Part shown: positions 35,101 to 45,800 of the stretch, piece by piece
Numbering within the stretch: the first letter of the stretch is position 1
Layout of the letters: each line of letters begins with the position of its first letter
NCBI RefSeq assembly: GCF_020283565.1
Contig: NC_060061.1
Location: forward strand, 34,075,362-34,139,361
Source: Trifolium pratense
Lineage: Eukaryota > Streptophyta > Magnoliopsida > Fabales > Fabaceae
Length of the DNA: 64,000 nt
Direction of reading: 5' to 3'
Position numbers and translations under genes: made by a program
Notes under the pieces: generated by a model
What the model was told of the DNA's origin: nothing
Databases searched by the model: none
The model's input: only the letters and a program-made list of their open reading frames with translations

Positions 35101-37579
35101 CTTTGGAAGTGGATGATGATGAAGTTGTTGATGAAATAAAACAGTTTTATGATTGTCGTTATTTGTCTCCGTCTGAATCAATATGGAGAATATTTAGGTT
35201 TGATATTCATAGTAGATGGCCAGCTGTTCAGCGGTTGACGTTTCATCTTCGTTCTGAGCAAAGAATTCTATTCAATGATGGTTCCAACTTGCAGACTGTG
35301 CTTTCTAGAAATCGTGATAGGAATACAATGTTTCTTGCTTGGTTTGAGGCAAATCGACGTTATTCGGCAGGTCGTTGCTTAACTTACATTCAATTTCCTT
35401 CTAAGTTTGTTTATGATTCGGATAATCGCATTTGGTATCCACATAAACAGGGTGAATCGATTGGTAGGCTGTCTTTTATTCCTCCCAGTAATCGAGAGCT
35501 ATATTATATGCGGTTGTTGTTGAATGTCCAAGTTGGATGTAAAAGTTTTGAAGATATCCGCACTGTTGATAATCATGTTTATGATACTTATCGTGAAGCT
35601 TGTGGTGAGCTGCAGCTTCTTGCTGATGATCGTCAATTCATAGACTGTATAGATGAACTTTCCATTCTTGGTTCTGGTTATCATCTGAGAAAAGTGTTTG
35701 CTGTTTTATTGGTGGCTTCATCCATGAGTGATCCGTTAAAAGTTTGGCAACAAAAGTGGGAAATCTTAGCTGATGGAATTTTGTATTCTAGGCGTCGAAT
35801 GCTTAACAACCCAGGTTAGATTTTATAGTCATTTAATTATTTAGATTTTTAAAGGATGGTTATAGTTGACATTTTTATGTTGAGCAATTTTTTTTTGTTT
35901 TTAATGTACATTTTGTAGATTTGGTTATCTCTTCCGAAGATTTGCAACAGTTATGTTTAATTGAGATAGATAAGATTCTTAGACCAAATGGGAAGTGTTT
36001 GGCAGATTATAAATGCATGCCCAAGATACATGCTGGTGGTGTTGAGACAGCTGAGAATCTGTTAATTTTTAATGAGTTGTCATATGATCGTTGCGAAATG
36101 TTATCGAAACATAATGAACTGTTTAGGAGTTTAAACGAAGAACAATTGTCTGCGTACCATCAAATTGTTGATGCTGTGACCAATTGTTTGGGTGGTATGT
36201 TTTTTGTTGATGGATTTGGAGGTTCTGGAAAAACATATTTATGGAATGCACTTTCATTTCGTTTTAGTTCAGAAGGGAAGATTGTATTAAATGTAGCATC
36301 CAGTGGTATTGCTGCATTGCTTCTGCCTGGTGGACGAACTGCTCATTCTCTTTTTGGTATACCGTTGGTGTTAACCGAAGAATCATGTTGCCGGATAGAT
36401 AAACAGGGTGACAAGGGTAAGCTTTTGGTGGGGGCAAGTCTAATTATTTGGGATGAGGCTCCGATGATTAATAGACTTGCTTTTGAAGCATTTGACAAAA
36501 CTTTGCGTGATATAATGAACAAAGTTGTTGAGGGGGCATCAAAAATTCCGTTTGGTGGAAAAACTATTGTTTTTGGTGGTGATTTTAGACAAATTCTTCC
36601 TGTTGTACCGAAGGGTGGTAGAGCTGATATCGTCCATGCTACTATTAATTCATCCCCTTTGTGGCGTTTTTGTCGAGTGTTGAAATTGACAAAAAACATG
36701 AGAATTCAATTTTCTACAGTTGTGGAAGAAAACAAATCTTTGGTTGAATTTGCTAAATGGATTCTTGATATTGGTGATGGCAAGTTAGGTCTATCCAATG
36801 ATGGAGAGGCTACCGTTGAAATTCGAGAAGATCTTTGTGTTACGAGTACTGGGAATCACATCCATGATATTGTTAATGCGACGTATCCAGATTTGATTCA
36901 ACACATGGGTGACCCTAAATTTTTTCAGGATCGTGCCATATTGGCTCCAACTTTGGAATTGGTTGAAAAGGTCAATGATTATGTTATGTCTCTATTGTCC
37001 TCCGAGGAAAAGGTATATCTTAGTTGTGATTCAGTGTGTTATTGTGATGAAGATGTTGGCATTGATCAAAGATGGATTACAACCGAATTTTTAAATGATA
37101 TTAAATGTTCTGGAATGCCAAATCATAAACTTCGCCTTAAGGTTGGTGTTCCAGTGATGTTGCTTCGAAACACTGATGTCTCTTCTGGACTTTGTAATGG
37201 TACTCGCTTGACAATTGTTGAACTAGGAAAGAAAATTATTGGTGCTGTGATAGTCAATGGACCTCATAGTGGAGAAAAAGTATTTATTCCTCGCATGAGG
37301 TTAATGCCTTCTGATTCCAATGTATCTATATCTTTTCAAAGATGGCAATATCCTCTTTGTTTATGTTTTGCAATGACTATTAATAAAAGTCAAGGACAGA
37401 CATTATCAGATGTTGGATTGTATCTTCCGAGATCAGTTTTCACGCATGGTCAGCTTTATGTTGCTCTTTCGCGTGTTAAAACTAGAAAAGGACTTAAGAT
37501 CTTGATTTTGGATGAATCTGGTGCACCAACAAATTCAACTACCAATGTTGTTTACCAAGAAGTTTTTCAAAAAATTTGA
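32141..37579 (+). CDS. Helitron Rep/helicase (RepHel; 8 exons, 1576 aa), intact
   Basis: Rolling-circle transposase of plant Helitrons: a HUH-type Rep nuclease fused to a PIF1-family 5'-3' helicase. Exons: 32141-32333, 32482-32562, 32663-32782, 32874-32978, 33066-33504, 33604-34532, 34612-35814, 35919-37579. The frame is open throughout. A basic N-terminus (KLKRKKRKEI) is followed by a zinc-finger-like block CQKCGAMVWYGER...LCCMKG. The Helitron-like N domain follows, then the Rep histidine motif GLPHAHILLWLD (about 633-645) and the tyrosine motif CIKYLFKYITKG (about 768-779). The helicase has Walker A GFGGSGKTYLW (about 1122), Walker B IIWDEAPM (about 1199), and the terminal TINKSQGQTL and LYVALSRVKT motifs. 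No stop or frameshift was seen, so it could be functional. Confidence 0.93.
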
Positions 37580-38379
37580 TCTTTTCCTACAATTTAAATA
37601 AAAGGTAAACTCTGATTTTTTTTATATAGTAAAAAATTTTGTTCTGTTTATTGAATTTTGCAAGGTTCAGATTTTTAATGTTGCCATTTTTATTTTTGTT
37701 TTGCAGGATACTTGGGTCTCAGGCAATTTAAATCTTTTGTTATTTTCTATTCTTAATAGTGTATTTGTGTTACTTAGAAGGACTTAATGTTGATTTCAGT
37801 TGTGATCTTTTTTTCTGCAAGATATAATATATAGTAAAGTAATATCATCGTTGACTAAGTTAGTTCATCTCTAAAAATAAGTTTTGTTATTTCTTATTAT
37901 ATACCTATAGTTATTTTACCATGTGTTTATATCAATAGTTGTACTGCAGAATGTCACTATTCATTTAAGTGTTGTCCCATCGATATGTCTATTGGTTCAA
38001 ATATAGCCACATATAGGAAATTTTGTTTTTGTCTTTTGTACTTTGACAGAATATATTTATTCTATTTTTTAGACTTTGTTTCTTCTACCTGCATTGAATG
38101 CATTAATTGCAGCTCATAGGTGAAGTAGAGGATAGAGTGGAAGTTGCCATATAAGTCCTCCTGCTCTTTTTCAATCTGTCCCTCAAGGTATTGCTTTTTG
38201 GCAGGAAGTGTGTTTCAGAAAATTAAATGGGTACTGTTTGATGTCAGTATTTATTTTTAATGGGTTTTATGTTATTTAATTTGTTATTTAATTTTTTTTT
38301 TGTTGGCTTCTTTGGTACTCTTGGTCAGTATATATATTGTTGTTTGAGTTTGATTGTTCTTGCCATAAGTTAAACCGCA
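37580..38379. other. Intergenic, no gene seen
   Basis: AT-rich 3' flank of RepHel and upstream region of the small B3-like gene. I searched it by eye for a Helitron 3' hairpin with CTRR and found none. Confidence 0.55.
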
Positions 38380-39028
38380 ATGGAAAATTATAGCAAGTAT
38401 CTTCAGGTTACCCCCATTGCATCATTCACTGGTATCTTTTTAGCTAACCAGGTAATTTCAGTTATATATGCATAGTTTAAATTTATTTATCTTTACTTCT
38501 AAGTTTGAGTTTGTTATTATTTGATAAATTTGTTCTGTTTCTTCCAATATTCTGGCTAGATCTATGGTGAGGTTGATCCTTCCTTTGTTAAAGAATATTT
38601 TGGTGAGCTTCTTGAGATCTGGGAATTTATGGACTACCAAGATAAAATACATTCAGTGACCTTTAACAAGAGTGTTGTTCATCCCCTTCTTACCAGTGGA
38701 TGGAAACAAATGAAAGATGTTTTCCTCTTTAATCCAAACCAGGAGATTGATTTTCTTTACTACGGGAATAGTCTTTTTGGCATGATGTGTAGCAAACGTC
38801 TTGAATGTGTTTGCCAGATTCCTATGTACCACAGTCGTTTTCTGAAGTTTGGTTATACCCTTGATTTCTATCCCCAATTGTCTTATGATGTTCTTAACAA
38901 GGGTTTTTTGGTGAGATGTTACTTTGTTGTTCATTATTTATTTTCTGTTGTTGGTTTTTCTGTAAATGATGTGTCACAATTGCTTGCTGCAGAACATTAC
39001 TGGTTGTTGGATATTTGAATTGGCTTAA
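38380..39028 (+). CDS. Small B3-like protein (3 exons, 152 aa)
   Basis: Exons: 38380-38451 (MENYSKYLQVTPIASF), 38560-38910 and 38993-39028, joined in phase 0 with GT-AG introns and ending NITGCWIFELA-stop. The central exon has a B3-like shape: IHSVTFNKSVVHPLLTSGW, KQMKDVFLF, then IDFLYYGNSLFGMM. The same layout occurs in the fragment at 23022-23377. It is much shorter than REM-type factors and has one domain only. A copia element begins 28 bases after the stop, so the true 3' end may have been displaced. Assignment to B3 rests on pattern only. Confidence 0.5.
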
Positions 39029-39056
39029 TTTTGCTAAAACAAATATACTAACAAGA

Positions 39057-40012
39057 TGTTGGAAAACATGTTACAACATCATACTGTATCAAGGAAATCT
39101 CGCGCATTTAAGAGAGCATCTGCTATTTATGGAAATCCACTTAAAGAGCACGCTTAATGGAGATTTGATCTGATCAGGAATTTTAAGGATAAGATAAGAC
39201 TTAATGGCACAACGGTATGATCACATTTATCCTAGAAAGTCCCTTAAACACTTTTGGAAAGTTTCTATACATTCTTGATGAAAATCAAAAGAGAATCAGA
39301 TCATCTTTTATGAGCTACAAGGAGCGTCCTATCAGTAATGAAGAAAGAGGAGCGTGCTAGATCATTATATATACGAAGACCAAGCTCAAGACTAAGTATC
39401 TCATTGAAAAAGTATTAGTTACATATATTGAGTCTTTGTTGAGTCTTTTATTGTTTGATTGTAATTCTTGCTTGTGGATTCTATAACACGAGTTAAGAAG
39501 TAAGTTTATTATTTTAAGGTGACTCCTAAGCTTTGAAGTACGGAGTTTACCGTGTGTGGTTCACTTAAAGCTTTTAAGCAAAAGTGAAGTGTTGTCTTGG
39601 CAAGTTGTCGCCACATCATTCTTAACATTGTTTAAACAACACAGGTTGTGTTGTGTGAGTGGAAGTGAGATGGGATCTCATGTCTAGGAGTTCCTAGGCA
39701 GAAGTTGCATGAGTAGTGTCGAGGTTATAAGGCGTAAACTAGGGGTTTGCTGGAGGTCTTAGTTTAAGGCGTAAATCCTAAGGTTTGCTGGAGGTCTTAA
39801 TAACTAGAGCTATTAGTGGATTTCCTTCCTGGATTGGTATCCCCCAGAGTAGGCAGTTGGTTGAACTGGGTTAACAATTACTTGTGTCATTTATTTATTT
39901 TCTGTCAGTTTTTTATATGTTATAAGATGTGCCAACAATAGAAACAACATTATTCATAAAGTAGTTGTTGGGACATCTTCGGTAACATCATTCTAGTGAT
40001 ACCAGAATTTCA
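39057..40012 (+). repeat. 5' LTR of the copia element
   Basis: 956 bp starting TGTTGG and ending TTTCA, followed at once by a tRNA-Met-type primer-binding site. The start was chosen as the first TG consistent with SIRE-type LTR openings. The 3' copy needed to confirm it is outside the window. Confidence 0.7.
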
Positions 40013-40030
40013 ATTGGCATCAGAGCAGGC
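40013..40030 (+). other. Primer-binding site of the copia element
   Basis: ATTGGCATCAGAGCAGG follows the LTR CA. It resembles the usual TGGTATCAGAGC with one C/T difference. Confidence 0.75.
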
Positions 40031-40644
40031 ACCCTGTTCTGTTATTTTGGGTGAGCTCCAGGGAGAGTACTTTCTGGTACAATGGATAAAGAAGGAGGGT
40101 CAGTGTCTAAACCTCCTTTACTGACAGGTCCTGAGAACTATGATTATTGGAAATCTCGTATGGAGGCTTTCATAAAATCAATTGACAGCAGGACATGGAA
40201 GGCTGTGTTACGTGGATGGGAACCACCAATGGTTCTTGACAAAGATGGCAATAAAACTGATGTTAAGAAGCCACATGATGAATGGACTAAAGATGAGGAT
40301 GATCTGGCACTTGGCAACTCCAAAGCCTTGTATGCAATTTTCAATGGTGTGGATGCTAACATGTTCAGGCTTGTCAAGAGATTTATTACTGCTAAGCATG
40401 CCTGGGAGATTCTGAGAAAAGCTCATGAAGGAACATCGAAAGTGAAGCTATCTAAGCTTCAGATGCTCAAAACAAATTTTGAGAATCTCAGAATGAAGGA
40501 GGAAGAAACCATTCATGACTTTCAAATGAATGTGCTTGACTTTGCAAATTCGTTTGATGCACTTGGAAAACCTATCTCAGATGAGGAGCTAGTTGGAAAA
40601 ATTCTCAGATCTCTGCCTAAAAGATTTGATATGAAGGTGACAGC

Positions 40645-42885
40645 TGTAACACCCTAACCCATACTACCCTTAAAAACGTAATTTTAAAAACTTTTCAACA
40701 AGTGTAAAGGCAGAGTGCCACGCGGTAATTAAAACACAAGCATACACACAGAGCGTCATGAAGTTTAACATGAAAAGCAACAGCGGATTCAATCATACCA
40801 AGCATGCATATATATACATATATATATACATAAGCCATATTCATCCCTAAGGATGTCACTTATACAAGAACTAGCATATCAAAAGGTAACACCGATATAC
40901 GATGAAATCCAAGCGTAATCCCCGACTCGATGTTACATTACCAGAGCATTTACTATTTACAAACTCTAACCAAAAGCTAGTACTAAGAGGAGTAATCTAT
41001 GCTAAGTCTCCTCACCAAAAGGTACTTCAACACCAAGCTAAAACAGCAGTCTAAACGTCGGCACAGTCCTCAGCCTGAATATCTGAACCCCCAAAGGTCC
41101 AGCAAATAACACAAAGCAGAGAGTTAGAAAACATAATCGCATACGAACATAAGAAAGGTCTCACACTTTCGAACTACATCATACATATTCTAACTCACGC
41201 CAAAACATCGCACTAAACAATTATCAATTAATAAAGTTCAACACAATTCAACCAATTAATGTCACATACCATTTATCAAATATATGCGCATTTACCCTAA
41301 GGTATCTAATGCCAATCAATTCACTGTCATGCCATCCCTAGACATAACTAAATGCATGTGGTACCAAGGTGTCTCACCAACGGTGGACCAAGAACAGTTT
41401 TATATCTTGCTGGATATGTCGGAACTTACCGAACCATCTTATCTCCCTTGGATAAGCCAACACAGTTTTATATCCTGTTGGATAGCAACTCCGGACTCAT
41501 GGATTCATCTAATCCGATCCTCGGCTTCATTATGGACACATAATCCATTTTCGTTATTGGAACCCAAGTTTCCAATGTTCACATACAATCATGAATGCAT
41601 GTATGCATACACATATCAACCATATGATATTCTCTAGCTCGAGGCTACTCTTTTATGAATGCGGGAACACAATCCTAACACATTCACTTAACATTACAAA
41701 TTAATGCCAAAACAATAACATTGCTCACTTTAAGCTACAACTTATTGCATACACGTTTATCAATCATATAACGATTAACAATAAGCATTAACAGTATCAA
41801 CATGTATCAACAATCATGTAAGGATACCATAAAACCATGTTACAAGTGCCTAATCACACTTACAAACATCAACAAAAATTGCTGTCACAGAGGCCTTCGC
41901 TAAGCGAAGCCTCAGCGAGACATGGCGAACCTCACCAGGAAGTTACCTGCTCATGGCGAGCATTGGCGAGCTTCAGCGAACTAGTCGCTGAGCGAAGGCT
42001 TAGCGAGCCTACGCGAACATCACCAGGAAGTCACCTGCTCATGGCGAGCATTGGCGAGCTTCAGCGAACATGTTCGCTACAGCGAACTCCTGGTCGCTTA
42101 GCGAACTATACCAGAAAAATATCTGTTCTTGAGTTTCAATAAGGCGGTTTAACATTGAATCAACTCAAAAATTCATTCAAACATGTTATAAATTCTTATA
42201 AACAGCTATTCCAAGCATATATGGTATCAAGGAACATTAATCATCCCTTCCAAACATCCAAATACCTCAAACAATCAAAATCATGCCAATTTCTTGGGTT
42301 TTAAGCAACTTTCATGAACTTTTTCAACATGATCCAAACACATGCCTATTTTTCATTAAATCAAGCTAGTGATTAACACATACAAAGTGATGATGAAGAA
42401 CATCACACTCACATACCAAAGCTTAATCAAAAGTCTAAAAGAAATTGAGTGGGAGAGTTCGGGAATGGAGACATAGACAATCTCCCCTCTCCTTGCCACT
42501 CAAGAATCATGAATTCTAATCTCTTACCTTAAGCAAAGATGATGATCCAAGCCTTTCCTCTCCTCTCTTGCTCGTGATTCTCCTAGCCAAAACCCTAGCT
42601 TAGCTTTGCTCTTGCTCTTACTCACTCAAAACTCAAAGAAATGAATTGTGATACAATTCATGTGTTTGACTTGTTACTTATACTACTTTCCATGGTCATG
42701 AACCAAGCCCAAATGGCTTAGGCCCATTGCCTCTCACGGCCATTAAGCCCAAAACAAAGGTTCTCGCGTCTAATAACTTACGCTCGGCTAAATAATTATT
42801 CGCCGCTCACTAAAATAATAAAAGCCAATTAATAAATAAAATAACATTTAATAAAATATACGAATACGAAAAATGGGTCGTTACA
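40645..42885 (-). mobile_element. Solo LTR, Tekay/Del-like, inside copia gag
   Basis: 2241 bp, TGTAACACCCTAACCC...GGGTCGTTACA, with a perfect 5-bp duplication ACAGC at 40640-40644 and 42886-42890. On the minus strand it opens TGTAACGACCC, the usual start of Tekay/Del-type LTRs, so it is oriented minus. There is no internal region, which fits LTR-LTR recombination. It is a different subfamily from the LTRs at 47134, 56039 and 59868. Short ORFs at 41284-41637 and 41837-42142 have no recognisable content. Confidence 0.9.
41890..42112. repeat. Palindromic-word cassette (TCGCT/AGCGA type) in the solo LTR
   Basis: Dense short inverted words: CTTCGCTAAGCGAAG, TCGCTGAGCGA, TCGCTTAGCGA, plus a roughly 57-base unit around ACCAGGAAGTTACCTGCTC that occurs twice. 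It is far richer in GC than the rest of the LTR. Confidence 0.85.
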
Positions 42886-45800
42886 ACAGCTATTGAGGAG
42901 GCTCATGATCTTTCAAGTCTAAATTTGGATGAACTCATAGGATCACTTCAGACCTATGAAATTGGCCTAAACAGGAGGAATGAAAAGAAAGATAAGAATC
43001 TAGCCTTTGCTTCAAAGAGTGTTGCTGATGACATACAAATTGAATCTGAAGGAGAAGAAAGTTTAGCTGAGTCTATGGCTATGCTTGGGAGACAGTTCAA
43101 CAAGTTGATGAAGAAAGTGGACCAAAGGCCCAAGTCAAATGGTCGATTCAACAACAACAAACAGTCCAGCTTTCAGAAAAAGACAAATGAAGATGAAAGA
43201 GGAGTAAGATGCCATGAATGTGAAGGTTTTGGCCATATCAGAACAGAATGTCCAACCTTTCTAAAAAGGCAAAAGAAAAGCCTTGTGGTTTCATGGTCTG
43301 ATACAGATTCAGAGGAAGAAGAGTCTGCTAAGTTTGTTAATGCATTAACAGGAGTTTGTGTATCTGACTCAGAATCATGTAATGATGAGGTAACTTATGA
43401 AGAACTAGCTGCTACTTACAAAGATCTTCATAATAGAAGCATAGAGGTTTGCAAAGCATTGGAGAAACAGAAGAAAATCAATGGCAAACTGCAAACTGAA
43501 AGAAATGAGTTACTCACAAACATTGATAATCTCAACATTAAGGTTGTAGATCAGAGTAGTCAAATTCATTAGTTGGAGATTGAAAAATCCAAACTCCTAA
43601 GTAAGATTGCTGAACAAAGAGAAGAAGTCACCAAGCTAAATGCCGACTTGGATCAAGTCACAAAAGTGGCTAAAATGATGACCAAAGGTACTGATGCCTT
43701 TGAGGAAATGTTACAAAGACAAAACTACGGGAAACCTAAGCCCATTGGTTTTGAACATGAAAGAGTAAAGCAGCAGATGAAGTTCAACAATGCCACTATA
43801 CATACTCCAATCAACAACACGTTTGTGTCAGGAGGATTGTCGCAACATCTTATGGATCATCCTGTGCCCAGGTTCTATAACTGGACATGTCATCATTGTG
43901 GAAGGAAAGAACATATTAGGCCTTTCTGCTATAGGTTGCACGGATATCCAAGGAGAGTTCATCAAGAACTCTATACTCCTGTCTTTCCTAATGTTACAAC
44001 AAGACAGGAATGGAGAGAAAAGAAGAAGATCACAGGTCTGATAGCTCATACATCCTTGAGAGCTTCTTCAAGAGAAACCTGGTACTTTGATAGTGGCTGT
44101 TCTAGACACATGACAGGTGTTGAACACTATCTTGAAGACTTGAAGTCATATGCTACCAGCTTTGTGACCTTTGGAGATGGAGCCAAAGGAGAGATCAAGG
44201 GAGTTGGTAAACTTGCAAACCATGGCTTGCCAAAGCTAGATAATGTGCTGCTTGTAAAAGGGCTTAAATCAAATCTAATCAGCATAAGCCAACTTTGTGA
44301 TCAAGGCATGAAAGTTAACTTCACAAAAGCTGAATGTCTAGTTACAAATGAGCAAGGAGAGCTGTTGATGAAAGGAGTAAGGTCAAGAGACAACTGTTAT
44401 CTTTGGATACCTAAAGAAGAAGATTTATCCACATGTCTTATTAGCAAAGAAGATGAGGTAAAGTTGTGGCACCAAAAACTTGGTCACCTGCACCTCAAGG
44501 GCATGAAAAAGGCAATAGCTAAAGAGGCAATCAGAGGTCTTCCAAAACTCAAAATTGAGGAAGGAAGTATATGTGGAGAATGTCAAATAGGGAAGCAGAC
44601 AAAGATGTCGCATCCAAAGTTGCAACATCTTACCACAACAAGGGTACTAGAATTGCTGCACATAGACCTGATGGGGCCAATGCAAGTGGAGAGCCTTGGA
44701 GGAAAAAGGTACGCGTTCGTCATGGTAGATGACTATTCAAGGTTCACATGGATTGAATTTCTAAAAGACAAATCTGAAAGTTTTGATGCATTCAAAGAAC
44801 TTTGTCTTCAACTCCAAAGAGAAAAGAACTCTGCTATTGTAAGGATACGAAGTGATCATGGTAAAGAGTTTGAGAATGCAAGCTTTCTTGAATTCTGCAT
44901 CTCTGAAGGAATCAAGCATGAATTCTCAGCTCCAATCACACCTCAACAAAATGGTGTTGTTGAGAGGAAGAACATGACAATACAAGAGTCAGCCAGAGTG
45001 ATGTTGCATGCAAAACATCTTCCATATCAATTCTGGGCTGAGGCTATGCATACTGCTTGTTATATTCACAATCGTGTCACACTCAGAACTGGAACCTCTA
45101 CTACACTATATGAACTGTGGAAAGGCAGAAAACCAACTGTCAAACACTTTCATGTGTTTGGAAGTAAGTGCTATATCTTATCTGATAGAGAGCACAGAAG
45201 AAAAATGGATCCTAAAAGTGAAGAAGGATTGTTTCTTGGATATTCAACAAACAGCAGGGCCTATAGAGTTTACAACCAGAGAACCAAGGTAATAGTAGAA
45301 TCTATCAATGTTGTGATAGATGACCTGACATCTGCTAAAACATCTGACACTGAAGATGATGTTGCAACAAGTTTGCCAACATCTGAAGAAGCTGTAGCAG
45401 AGAAAGAATCAGATTCAGATGATGAATCAACAATTCCTACACCTGGTCCTGTGAGAAAAGTTCCTTCAATAAGAATACAAAAGAACCATCACAAGGATCT
45501 CATCATAGGAAATCCTGACCAGGGAATTGCTACAAGAAGGACAAATGAAGTGGTTACTAATTCATGTTTTGTCTCAAAGGTTGAGCCTAAAAATGTAAAA
45601 GAGGCTCTCACTGATGAGTTTTGGATAGAAGCCATGCAAGATGAACTAACTCAGTTTAGAAGAAGTGATGTGTGGGATCTTGTTCCTAGACCCAATGGTG
45701 TTAATGTCATAGGCACAAAATGGGTGTTCAAGAACAAGTCAGATGAAAATGGTGTTGTAACAAGAAACAAGGCAAGGTTGGTGGCTCAAGGGTACACTCA

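Larger units (their letters stand above)
15681..39028 (+). mobile_element. Putative Helitron-derived gene cluster (RPA-like, B3-like, RepHel); ends not located
   Basis: Seven genes or gene fragments share the plus strand: RPA70-like, B3-like, B3-like fragment, RPA-C tandem, RPA70-like, Helitron Rep/helicase, small B3-like. RepHel with RPA-like genes is the known coding set of plant autonomous Helitrons. Including the B3-like genes is inference from position only. I found neither a TC 5' end nor a hairpin-CTRR 3' end that fits. The right end may lie beyond the copia insertion at 39057, outside the window. The span given is simply that of the genes. More than one nested element is possible. Confidence 0.45.

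Noticed and set aside
36343..36699. Minus-strand 118-codon ORF
   Set aside because: Shadow of the RepHel helicase exon, with no recognisable content.
36211..37579. PIF1 helicase as a host DNA-repair gene
   Set aside because: It is the last exon of one frame with Rep nuclease motifs upstream, which is diagnostic of Helitrons.
41890..42112. CRISPR-like array
   Set aside because: The words are short, irregularly spaced and palindromic, inside a plant LTR. There is no repeat-spacer periodicity.
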